Shown here piece after piece: positions 8,457-16,393 of a DNA stretch of 64,000 nucleotides. Source of the stretch: JBHJGP01 sp050331695 (GTDB taxonomy: Bacteria; Pseudomonadota; Alphaproteobacteria; Geminicoccales; Geminicoccaceae); contig JBHJGP010000031.1 of the NCBI GenBank assembly GCA_050331695.1, positions 1-64,000 on the forward strand, read 5' to 3'. Below the pieces are notes generated by a model that saw nothing but the letters and a program-made list of their open reading frames with translations, was not told the DNA's origin and searched no databases. A program made the translations under genes and the position numbers. The number at the start of each line of letters is the position of its first letter. Positions within the stretch are counted from its first letter, which is position 1.

Positions 8457-10091
8457 TCATCCGGTCGACAGGTGCCGGCGGCGAACGCGTCCATAGGCGA
8501 GGAAGCTCGCCAGTCGACCGCTGATCTTGCCGAAATGGCTGTCCGGCGGGTTGATCGGCTCGCGAAGCAATTCAGGCATCGATGCTTTGATCAGCAGCGT
8601 CATCCAATCGCCTTTGCGCTGAAGCTCCGGGCTGAGTTTCAGGACCAACCCGAAGATGTAAGTCGAATTCAAAGGCGGGACCCGTTCGAAGCGCAAGAGA
8701 TCACAGATCTGTTCCTTCGCTCCTTTCCGTCCGCCCGTGCGCTGTTCCAGAAAAAAGCAGTCCGACATATCGGCGACGGGATCCGGGTGAGCACGCCGCC
8801 AGGCCAGCCACGCGTCGAAAGCTTCGATCAGGTCCGAGGCATTCTCATCGAAACGCTTGGCGATCCATGCGCCTTTAAGGTCTTGCGGATGGGCGTCGCT
8901 GAGAAACCGGTCCCGGCCGAGCGCTGCGCTCAAGCCGGCAATCGCGACGCCTTTTAAAGGGTCGCTGCCACCATCCATGAACTCCTCGGCAGAAAGCCAG
9001 GAAACGGCGTAGCCGGCGTGATCGAGAATAACCTGGCGACGGCCCGGGATCTCGCCCTTCTGGCAGACGGCCCGGTGAGGGTAACCAGCCATACCCGCCA
9101 GCTTCGGCGGCAAGAGCCTGTCGGCGAGTGATGCCCGCCAATGAACCCGCGTGTAGGTTCGCAAGTTAAGGCCGCGCGAGCGAGCAAGGCTCAGAAGGAG
9201 ACGGGAATCCCGGCCGCCCGAAAGGAGAAGTGTCGCCTCATCCGACGCCTCGAGGTTGGCGACTTTCTCCACGGCAACGCCGATCGCCTGCGCCAACGCT
9301 TCGAGCAGATCGTCGTCGTCCAGCGCATCGTCGATGGAGCTGGCGAGGGGCCGGGGCCGCAGCGTCGCCCGGCGCAGATCCAGGATCTGACTGGGCAGCA
9401 GGCGCCGAACACCGGCCGTACCCGAATGCGGCGGCGGAAACCAGGAGATCCCTTTGACCGCACCGGTTGCCGTGGCATTGGCCGACGGTCGCCAGCCCGC
9501 GCCGTCGCTTGTTTGCGGATTGTCAGCCTGTTCCGGGAGCCCGAGGATCCGGCGGATCAAAACCGGGCTGCTGCTGGCCCAGGTTTCGCCATCTGGCGAC
9601 GTCCCGTGGTAGCAGGCAAGCATCGCCGTCGCGTCGGCATGCAATTCGCCCCTGCCGATCAGTACCCAGCGTCCCGACCATCCCTGGTACAGAGCCTCGA
9701 TCGCATCGGTGTTCCGGCGGCCGATCTCGGCAAGCGGTGTGTCCCGTTCTGCGTCCGTGTCGACCGCCGCGCCCAGGAGCCACCAACGAATACCGTTTCG
9801 ATCCGTAGCGCTATCGATCCGGAGGTCGGGATCCGCCGAGAGCACGAGCCCGGGCGACAGTTCCAGGAAGAGCCAGTCGGGCGTGGGGATGTGGGGACGG
9901 GGCCCAACGACGAACTGCCGTCGATGAACGCGAACGATGTCGCCTTTTGTCACCTGTCTGCCGTCCTCAGCGCGCCATTTGGCTTCTGGCGCCGTGGTTC
10001 CCACCCAAAGGAGTTGTCTGTCAACTTGCGGTAAAGGTATCATCGTACCAACAAGAGCAGGTGACGGGCAGAACCGCCGCGTCAGACCCAT
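8457..10091 (-). CDS. Asparagine-synthetase-like enzyme with degenerate glutaminase domain
   Basis: About 544 residues. The second half carries the ATP-pyrophosphatase P-loop SGGRDSR (family SGGxDS) of asparagine synthetase B relatives. The first half resembles the class II glutaminase fold (GRWVLIGRGELHADATAM, then ASSSPVLIRRIL, matching the strands before the interdomain linker) but has no N-terminal catalytic cysteine at position 2, so glutamine hydrolysis is not expected. Such proteins often adenylate a carboxylate for amide, ester or ring formation in peptide or glycan tailoring. I chose the ATG at 10091, with AGAGG upstream, over one 21 codons earlier. It probably heads a unit with the two membrane proteins downstream. 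Its substrate is unknown. Confidence 0.72.
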   Translation of the reverse strand: MGLTRRFCPSPALVGTMIPLPQVDRQLLWVGTTAPEAKWRAEDGRQVTKGDIVRVHRRQFVVGPRPHIPTPDWLFLELSPGLVLSADPDLRIDSATDRNGIRWWLLGAAVDTDAERDTPLAEIGRRNTDAIEALYQGWSGRWVLIGRGELHADATAMLACYHGTSPDGETWASSSPVLIRRILGLPEQADNPQTSDGAGWRPSANATATGAVKGISWFPPPHSGTAGVRRLLPSQILDLRRATLRPRPLASSIDDALDDDDLLEALAQAIGVAVEKVANLEASDEATLLLSGGRDSRLLLSLARSRGLNLRTYTRVHWRASLADRLLPPKLAGMAGYPHRAVCQKGEIPGRRQVILDHAGYAVSWLSAEEFMDGGSDPLKGVAIAGLSAALGRDRFLSDAHPQDLKGAWIAKRFDENASDLIEAFDAWLAWRRAHPDPVADMSDCFFLEQRTGGRKGAKEQICDLLRFERVPPLNSTYIFGLVLKLSPELQRKGDWMTLLIKASMPELLREPINPPDSHFGKISGRLASFLAYGRVRRRHLSTG

Positions 10092-10263
10092 GACCGCCTC
10101 TTTCCGGAGACATAAGCACCGTTTTGTGAGCGCGATCACAGCCACGTTAGACATAGCCCACTAAACGCCGCCGTCCGTCCGAAACCTCTCGGACAAACAC
10201 AAACATCTCGATGCTCACATCCGACCCAACCGGCCGGTCATCGGCCGATGGAGGACATGTCTC

Positions 10264-11220
10264 ATGGCACGTTATCGTCACGCACTGCCCCAAGTCAGCG
10301 GCGGCTTGTTCCTCACCGATGGAGGCTTGGAAACCACGCTGGTCTTCCACGACGGGCGCGAGCTACCCCATTTCGCCGCCTTCGATCTTCTGAAAGATCG
10401 GGAAGGGCGAGATCGGCTGATCGACTATTTCGCGGAATACACCGCGATCGCTCGGATGCACGGGCTCGGCTTTATCCTGGAAAGCGCGACCTGGCGGGCG
10501 AGCCGCGACTGGGGTGAAAGACTGGGCTACTCGACCGAGCAACTTCGCCATGCCAACCGGACGTCGATCGAGCTTCTGGCTAATGTCCGCCATCAGCTTG
10601 CCGACATCAGTCGGGTCGTCATCAGCGGCTGTCTGGGTCCCAAAGGGGACGGCTATGATCCCGGCCATCCGATGACAACCAATGAGGCCGCCGACTATCA
10701 CTGGGAGCAGATCGCAACCCTGGCCGAGACCGAAGCCGACATGATCACGGCGATCACTATGACCAACGCGCCGGAGGCCGTGGGCATCACCAGGGCGGCC
10801 GCCGACCAAGGCATGCCTGTGGCGATCTCCTTCACGGTCGAGACCGACGGCCGTTTGCCGACGGGGCAACCGCTTGCCGAAGCCATCGATCAGGTGGATG
10901 GCGAGACCGGCTCGACGCCCGCCTACTTCATGATCAATTGCGCGCACCCCAACCATTTCTGGCATGTGCTCGACAGCCGCGCCGGCTGGACACGGCGTAT
11001 CTGGGGCCTGCGGGCGAACGCGTCGAAGATGAGCCACGCTGAGCTCGACCAGGCGGAGCAATTGGATGACGGCGACCCGGTGGAGCTGGGCCAGCAATAT
11101 GTGGCGCTGCGGGATCTCTTGCCGTCCCTCAACGTCCTGGGCGGGTGTTGCGGCACCGATCACCGGCACATAGCCGCCATTGCCGATGCTTGGATGCACG
11201 ACCTGGCGAAAGCGTCCTGA
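10264..11220 (+). CDS. Homocysteine S-methyltransferase family protein
   Basis: A 318-residue Pfam S-methyl_trans protein (BhmT/MmuM-type). The N-terminus LFLTDGGLETTLVFHDG forms the first barrel strand. The zinc ligands are the Cys in MINCAHP (about residue 224) and the Cys pair in GGCCGTD (about 297-298), all present. Members transfer a methyl group from S-methylmethionine, betaine or S-adenosylmethionine to homocysteine; the donor cannot be told from sequence. The 109-base leader contains a 6-bp stem (GTCCGA/TCGGAC, 10177-10194) but no SAM or SAH riboswitch that I recognise. It is convergent with the ABC ATPase gene. Confidence 0.87.
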   Translation: MARYRHALPQVSGGLFLTDGGLETTLVFHDGRELPHFAAFDLLKDREGRDRLIDYFAEYTAIARMHGLGFILESATWRASRDWGERLGYSTEQLRHANRTSIELLANVRHQLADISRVVISGCLGPKGDGYDPGHPMTTNEAADYHWEQIATLAETEADMITAITMTNAPEAVGITRAAADQGMPVAISFTVETDGRLPTGQPLAEAIDQVDGETGSTPAYFMINCAHPNHFWHVLDSRAGWTRRIWGLRANASKMSHAELDQAEQLDDGDPVELGQQYVALRDLLPSLNVLGGCCGTDHRHIAAIADAWMHDLAKAS

Positions 11221-11226
11221 GGCGGA

Positions 11227-12264
11227 TCAGTCGAACAGGTGGGCGTGCCCGGCCTTCAGCCGCACGTTCACCTGTTCGCCGAGTTCGAAATCGTGGGAGG
11301 AGGGCACTTCAATGACCACCGTGTCCTGGTCTCGGATCTCGACATGAACGTAGCTTTCCCGGCCCAGATACTCCGTCAGGATTACCGACGCGGGCACGCC
11401 CTCGCCGTCGCGGGCAACGTCCAGCCCGTCCGGACGGACGCCTAAGACCCGGCCGCTTGTGTCGGGCTGATGCATGATCGGTCCGATAATCGCTCCATTT
11501 GCCAGCCGGGCCGCACCATCCTCGACCACCACATCGGACAAAAAATTCATGGCGGGTGAGCCGATGAAGCCGGCGACGAAGCGATTGGCTGGCGTCTCGT
11601 AGAGCTCACGCGGACTGCCGATCTGTTGGACCACGCCGTCGTGCATGACCACGATCCGGTCGGCGAGCGTCATGGCCTCGATCTGATCGTGGGTCACATA
11701 GACCATGGTTGAGCGAAGGCGCTTGTGCAGGCGGGCGATCTCGAAGCGGACCTGGGAGCGGAGCGCCGCGTCCAGGTTGGAGAGCGGCTCGTCGAACAAG
11801 AACACCTTCGGATGACGGACGATGGCCCGGCCGATGGCGACCCGCTGACGCTGGCCGCCCGAAAGCTCCGAGGGTTTACGGCCCAGAAGGGCATCGAGCT
11901 CGAGGATCCGCGAGGCTTCCTTGATCCGTTCGTCGATCAGGGCCGATCTCTCGCCGGCCTGGCGCAGGCCCAGCGCCCAATTGCCGGCGACGTCCAGGTG
12001 AGGGTAGAGCGCGTAGGTCTGAAAGACCATGGCGATACCCCGTTTCGCCGGCGGCAGATGGTCGATCGGTTCGCCGGCGATCTGGACCTCACCCTGGGTC
12101 TGGTCCTCGAGGCCCGCGATGATTCTTAGAAGCGTGGACTTTCCGCAGCCTGATGGCCCGAGCAGCACGATGAATTCACCGTCCGCAATCGCCAGGTCGA
12201 TGCCCTTCAAAACCTCGACCGGACCGAACTGCTTGGTGATGCCGCTCAAGTGAAGCTCGGCCAA
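11227..12264 (-). CDS. Sugar ABC transporter ATP-binding protein (UgpC/MsmK type)
   Basis: A 345-residue ATPase of the CUT1 class. Walker A GPSGCGKST (residues about 36-44), Q-loop VFQTYALYPH, ABC signature LSGGQRQRVAIGRA, Walker B VFLFDEPLSNLDA and switch histidine in YVTHDQIEA are all intact. The C-terminal ~110 residues form the regulatory OB-fold/TOBE domain found in MalK/UgpC proteins (GVRPDGLDV, YLGRESYVHVE). It is the last gene of a four-gene minus-strand operon: binding protein, two permeases, ATPase. Confidence 0.93.
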   Translation of the reverse strand: MAELHLSGITKQFGPVEVLKGIDLAIADGEFIVLLGPSGCGKSTLLRIIAGLEDQTQGEVQIAGEPIDHLPPAKRGIAMVFQTYALYPHLDVAGNWALGLRQAGERSALIDERIKEASRILELDALLGRKPSELSGGQRQRVAIGRAIVRHPKVFLFDEPLSNLDAALRSQVRFEIARLHKRLRSTMVYVTHDQIEAMTLADRIVVMHDGVVQQIGSPRELYETPANRFVAGFIGSPAMNFLSDVVVEDGAARLANGAIIGPIMHQPDTSGRVLGVRPDGLDVARDGEGVPASVILTEYLGRESYVHVEIRDQDTVVIEVPSSHDFELGEQVNVRLKAGHAHLFD

Positions 12265-12274
12265 TCCTCGCCCC

Positions 12275-13114
12275 TTATTTGACTGCGCCCGCGGTGATGC
12301 CCCGGATCAGTTGCTTGGAGAAAATAAGATAAAGCACCAGGACCGGTGCGATCGCCAGGCTCAAGGCCGCCAGAACCGCGTTCCAATTGGTGACGAACTG
12401 ACCGATGAACACCTGGGCGCCGAGCGTGATGGTCTTGGTCGCCTCGGCCGGCGCCAGGATCAGGGGAAACCAGAGATCGTTCCAGATCGGGATCATGGTG
12501 AAGACGGCGCCGGTCGCCATCGCCGGACGGATCAGCGGCAACACGATGCGAAGGAAAATCCGGTATTCGCTAAGCCCGTCGATCCGGGCCGCGTCCTTCA
12601 GGTCCTTAGACACGCTGCGCATGAACTCCGACAGGATGAAGATGGCGAGCGGCAAGCCCTGGGCCGTGTAGACCAAGATCAGCGCCATCAGCGTGTTGAC
12701 CAGCCGGGTTTCGACCATGAATTCGAGGATCGCGACGGTGCCGAGCCGGATCGGGATCATGATGCCGAGCGCCAGATAGAGCGCCATCAAGGTGTTGCCG
12801 GGAAAGCGATACTCGGAGAGCGCGAAGCCGGCCATGGCGCCGAACAGGAGCACGGCCGCGAGAGCCGCTAGGGTCACGATCAGACTGTTCTGGAAATACA
12901 GAAGAAAGTCGCCGCGCTCGAGAACGGTCTGGTAGCCGATCAATGAAAAGCTCTCGAAGGAGGGCAGCGCCAGCGGTGCCCGAAAAATGTCGCGCTTGGC
13001 CTTGAGGGAATTCCAGATGACCAGCAGCACCGGGAACAGCGCCAGCACGGTGTAGGCGCCGAGCAGGCCGTGGGCTATGGCCTCGTTGGTGTAGCTGCGC
13101 CGGGCTCTGTTCAT
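12275..13114 (-). CDS. Carbohydrate ABC transporter permease (MalG-like)
   Basis: About 279 residues with six predicted membrane segments. The EAA-type coupling loop is present as LKDAARIDGLSEYRIFLRIVLPL. It belongs to the CUT1 second-permease group (MalG/UgpE-like). I start it at the ATG at 13114 (MNRARRSYTNEAIAHG); a longer reading to 13162 would overlap the preceding permease. The gap to that gene is 13 bases, and to the ATPase 10 bases, so the operon is tight. Confidence 0.92.
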   Translation of the reverse strand: MNRARRSYTNEAIAHGLLGAYTVLALFPVLLVIWNSLKAKRDIFRAPLALPSFESFSLIGYQTVLERGDFLLYFQNSLIVTLAALAAVLLFGAMAGFALSEYRFPGNTLMALYLALGIMIPIRLGTVAILEFMVETRLVNTLMALILVYTAQGLPLAIFILSEFMRSVSKDLKDAARIDGLSEYRIFLRIVLPLIRPAMATGAVFTMIPIWNDLWFPLILAPAEATKTITLGAQVFIGQFVTNWNAVLAALSLAIAPVLVLYLIFSKQLIRGITAGAVK

Positions 13115-13127
13115 CGCAACCCGACGA

Positions 13128-14066
13128 TCACAGCTGATAGCGCGTGATGCGCCTCTGAACACCCAAGAGGTAGATCAAGACGCCGGCCAGAATGATCAAG
13201 AACATGACGCCGGCCACGGTCGCGCCCATGTGGGTGTCGCCCAGCTGGAGCTGGTGACCGAAGAAGGTGCGATAGAGAAGCGTTCCCAGGATGTCTGTGG
13301 AAAAATTGGGGCCGGCGAGCGCGCCCTGGACCGCGTAGATCAGATCGAACGCGTTGAAATTGCCGACGAAGGTCAGGATCGCGATGATCCCAATAGTCGG
13401 CAAGATCAAGGGCAACTGGACTTTCCAGAATAAGGAAAAGCCCTTCAAACCGTCCAGGTGAGCGGCCTCGATCAGCTCGTCCGGAATGTTGAGCATGGCC
13501 GCGTAGATCAGCATCATCGGGATACCGACGAACTGCCAGACCGAGATTAAGGATAGGGCCGTCAGGGCATACTCTTCCTTGCCGAGCCAGGGGGCGAACA
13601 GGAATTTGAGGCCGACCAGATCGAGCAGACCGCTGGAGACGCCCCAGATCGGGCTCAGGATCAGCTTCCAGGCGAAGCCGACGATCACCACCGAAAGCAG
13701 CGCGGGCACGAAGATCGCGGTTCGATAGAAGGTCTTGCCCGGCAGATTGGCGATCGACAGCATGGCGGCCAGCGCGATGCCGATCGGGTTCTGGACCAGC
13801 ATGTGGATGATGAAGAAGTAGATGTTGTTCCAGAGGGCGTTCCAAAACTGCGCCGACCAGCGCTCGTCGAAGAACAACAGCGCGTAATTGGCGAGACCAA
13901 CGAAAAACCGCGCACCGGCCTCGGTGTCGTTGAATAAGGACAGCCGCAGGGTTTCGGCGAGCGGCAGGATCATCACCGCCGTGTAGACGAGGGTCGCCGG
14001 CGCCAGAAAGACGAGGATGTGAACGGGAAAGGGCCGGCGGCGGCGGGTCCGCTTGGTCAAGGCCAC
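13128..14066 (-). CDS. Carbohydrate ABC transporter permease (MalF-like)
   Basis: A 312-residue inner-membrane permease beginning with a basic cytoplasmic segment (LTKRTRRRRPF) and a first helix LVFLAPATLVYTAVMI. The EAA-like loop reads LIEAAHLDGLKGFSLFWKVQLPL. It forms the heterodimeric channel with the downstream MalG-like permease. Length and number of hydrophobic segments are typical of the family. Confidence 0.92.
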   Translation of the reverse strand: MALTKRTRRRRPFPVHILVFLAPATLVYTAVMILPLAETLRLSLFNDTEAGARFFVGLANYALLFFDERWSAQFWNALWNNIYFFIIHMLVQNPIGIALAAMLSIANLPGKTFYRTAIFVPALLSVVIVGFAWKLILSPIWGVSSGLLDLVGLKFLFAPWLGKEEYALTALSLISVWQFVGIPMMLIYAAMLNIPDELIEAAHLDGLKGFSLFWKVQLPLILPTIGIIAILTFVGNFNAFDLIYAVQGALAGPNFSTDILGTLLYRTFFGHQLQLGDTHMGATVAGVMFLIILAGVLIYLLGVQRRITRYQL

Positions 14067-14095
14067 CGCCTCACCACCGTCGGCGGGCGAAAACC

Positions 14096-15358
14096 CTATT
14101 GCTGGGGCTCATACCAGGACGCGAGCCCCTCCTGGAGTTTAGCGCCAGCCTCTTCAGGTGACTGGGTGCCGTTGATCACATTGGCGGAGATCACCCACAT
14201 CTCGTTCCAGGTGTTGGGCGTGCCCCGGCTCAGGATCTGATGCGCCACCCGGATGGTCGATCCGCATTCCTCGCGCCAGCCTAAGAATTCCCGGGCGAGC
14301 TCGTTGGTCAGGTCGATTTTGTGGTTCGACAGCGAAAAGAATCCGGGCAGCTCGTTGGAGTAAATCTCGGCGAACTCGGCACTGGCCACCCATTCGAGAA
14401 AGATCTTCGCCGCTTCCTGGTTGTCGCTGGCCGGGTTGATACCGAGAGCGATGTCGACGTGATCAGAGATAAAGCAGGCATCGCCCTCATTCTGCACCGG
14501 CGGCTTGAAGGCACCCATCTCGAAGTCGGCATCCTGGCTGAAGCCGGCAATCTCCCAGGATCCTGTCGGGTAAATCGCGGCGCGGCTGAGGGTGAACAGG
14601 TTTTGGCTGTCCGGATAGGTCTGGGCCTCAAACCCGTCCGGCATGTAGTCCGCCCAGCGGGCGATCGTGGCGAAGGGCTGGACGAATTGATCGTCAGTGA
14701 ACTTGGCCTCGCCCTCGATCAACGCCTGGCGGCCTTCCTCGCCGTCCCAATAATTCACGCCAATATTGGTGTAGCCCATGGTCGCCGCTTCCCACTGGTT
14801 CTGGGTGCCCATGGCCAGCGGCACATAAGCGCCGTCTTCCTTGATCTGATCAAGAAGCGCGAAGAACTGGTCTTCGGTGGCCGGCACCTCGAGACCCAGT
14901 TCGGCAAACGCGTCCTTATTGTACATAAAGCCGTGGATCTCAGCCGCCATGGGCACGCAGAAGGTCTCCGAGCCGTCGTCGGTGCTCCAGGCGGCGAGCG
15001 CGAAATCCGGAAAGTTTCCAAGGCCCTCCATGCCGGTGAGCGAAGCCAGATGGCCCTGCTGGAACAAGCTTAGCGCACCGTCGAACGGCCGGCAGGTGAT
15101 CAGATCGCCCGCGGTGCCGCCCTGGAGCTTGGCGTTGAGCGCGGCATTGTATTCGGCCGGTGCCGTGGGCTGAAAGGTGACGTCGATGTCAGGATGCTGA
15201 GCGTTGAATGCCGGAATGATCTTGTCTTGCCAGATCACCAGATCGTCGTTTCGCCAGCTTTCGATGATAAGCTCCTGGGCCTGGGCCCGTTCGCCCGCGA
15301 TGAGCGCGAGCAATGCCAGCGCCGAGACCGAGGTTGCTAGAAGGTGACGCCGAGCCAT
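14096..15358 (-). CDS. Extracellular sugar-binding protein of ABC transporter
   Basis: About 420 residues. The start at 15358 gives a classical signal peptide (MARRHLLATSVSALALLALI... cut near AQAQ), preceded by GGGAG. The mature protein shows bacterial extracellular solute-binding family 1 features: ELIIESWRNDDLVIWQDKI, PAFNAQHPDIDVTFQ, and later PTGSWEIAGFSQDADF. This is the periplasmic receptor that sets substrate specificity. The divergently oriented BadF/NagK-type kinase 77 bases away suggests an amino sugar or GlcNAc-containing ligand. That is inference from context only. Confidence 0.92.
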   Translation of the reverse strand: MARRHLLATSVSALALLALIAGERAQAQELIIESWRNDDLVIWQDKIIPAFNAQHPDIDVTFQPTAPAEYNAALNAKLQGGTAGDLITCRPFDGALSLFQQGHLASLTGMEGLGNFPDFALAAWSTDDGSETFCVPMAAEIHGFMYNKDAFAELGLEVPATEDQFFALLDQIKEDGAYVPLAMGTQNQWEAATMGYTNIGVNYWDGEEGRQALIEGEAKFTDDQFVQPFATIARWADYMPDGFEAQTYPDSQNLFTLSRAAIYPTGSWEIAGFSQDADFEMGAFKPPVQNEGDACFISDHVDIALGINPASDNQEAAKIFLEWVASAEFAEIYSNELPGFFSLSNHKIDLTNELAREFLGWREECGSTIRVAHQILSRGTPNTWNEMWVISANVINGTQSPEEAGAKLQEGLASWYEPQQ

Positions 15359-15435
15359 GCCGATCTCCCAGGAGTTTTCATGTTGTTGTAGCCGAGCCGG
15401 ACCAACCCGACCCGCGTTGAAATCTCGATAGCAGC

Positions 15436-16326
15436 GTGACCGAACTAAACCAAGTGGCCGGCGGGGGCGGCCTCCACTGTTTCGCCGTAGATGGCGGCGG
15501 CACAAAGACCGATGCCGCTTTGTTCACGCCGGCCGGCGCGGAACTCGCCCGGGTGCGCCTGGGCCCGGCCAATGCCTTCCGGGATCCGGACGCGGTCATC
15601 GAACTGCTGGCGGAGGCGTGGCGGCGGGTGAGCCATGGCCGGGACGTCTCGATCGAAAACACGGTGATCGTCGCCGGCATCGCCGGCAGCGAGGCGACCG
15701 CAACCCGTCAGCAGCTACAAAGCGGCTTGCCGGCTTTTGCCGGCCGCTACGTCACCAATGACGCCCGTATCGCGGCCGTCGCAGCGAGAAGGGGTCAGCC
15801 GGTCGCATTGCTCGTGATCGGCACGGGAACGATCGTACTTATCCTCCATGAACTGGACAGTTATGAGCTACTGGGCGGATGGGGCTTTCCGGCCGGTGAT
15901 CAGGGTGGCGGCGCCTGGCTCGGCCACAGGCTGGTGCAACGCTATCTAGGATCGCTCGATGGCCTGGAGCGGCTGCCGAGACCGATCGCTGACGAGCTTG
16001 GCAAACGTCTGGGTAAAGATCGGCAATCGGCGCTCGCCTGGCTGCAGGGCGCCGGTCCGGCGGTCTATGGTTCGCTCGCGCCGCTAGCGCTCGAGTTGCC
16101 GGAGCTGGTCGATGAGGGTGCTCGCCACCTTACAGCACTTGCGGGCGCCACTCTCGAAAAGACGAAGGCGCCACTGGTGATCAGTGGCGGTCTGGCGCCC
16201 GTCTACGAGCCTTTCTTCCGACGCGCGTTTGGCTGCCGGTTCGAGGGCGCGCTCGACAGGGATCCGCTGCAGGGCGCACTGCTCCTGAAGCCACTGGCCG
16301 CACGCGGCAGCCAAGGCGGCTTGTAA
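15436..16326 (+). CDS. BadF/NagK-type sugar kinase (probable N-acetylglucosamine/glucosamine kinase)
   Basis: A 296-residue ASKHA-fold kinase. The phosphate-1 loop is FAVDGGGTKTDAAL (about residues 16-29), the phosphate-2 region is LLVIGTGTIVLIL, and GGWGFPAGDQGGGAWLG is diagnostic of the BadF/BadG/BcrA/BcrD ATPase domain as found in GlcNAc and glucosamine kinases. The adenosine motif is VISGGLAPVYEPF. The start is GTG at 15436. Divergent from the CUT1 ABC operon, it would phosphorylate the imported sugar in the cytoplasm. No NagA or NagB homologue lies in the window. Confidence 0.83.
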   Translation: MTELNQVAGGGGLHCFAVDGGGTKTDAALFTPAGAELARVRLGPANAFRDPDAVIELLAEAWRRVSHGRDVSIENTVIVAGIAGSEATATRQQLQSGLPAFAGRYVTNDARIAAVAARRGQPVALLVIGTGTIVLILHELDSYELLGGWGFPAGDQGGGAWLGHRLVQRYLGSLDGLERLPRPIADELGKRLGKDRQSALAWLQGAGPAVYGSLAPLALELPELVDEGARHLTALAGATLEKTKAPLVISGGLAPVYEPFFRRAFGCRFEGALDRDPLQGALLLKPLAARGSQGGL

Positions 16327-16393
16327 TCAACTGTTAGTTGAATTACCGTTCCGGCAGCCTTTTCTGCTGTTTTCCTTGCTGCCGGACCCGCCA

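Noticed and set aside
8457..10091. Lasso-peptide cyclase or other peptide-tailoring enzyme
   Set aside because: The asparagine-synthetase fold suggested this, but neither a PqqD-like protein, a transglutaminase-like protease nor a precursor peptide is present nearby.
10155..10263. SAM or SAH riboswitch upstream of the homocysteine methyltransferase
   Set aside because: Two short stems are visible, but none of the conserved cores that I know (for example the SAH motif) is present.
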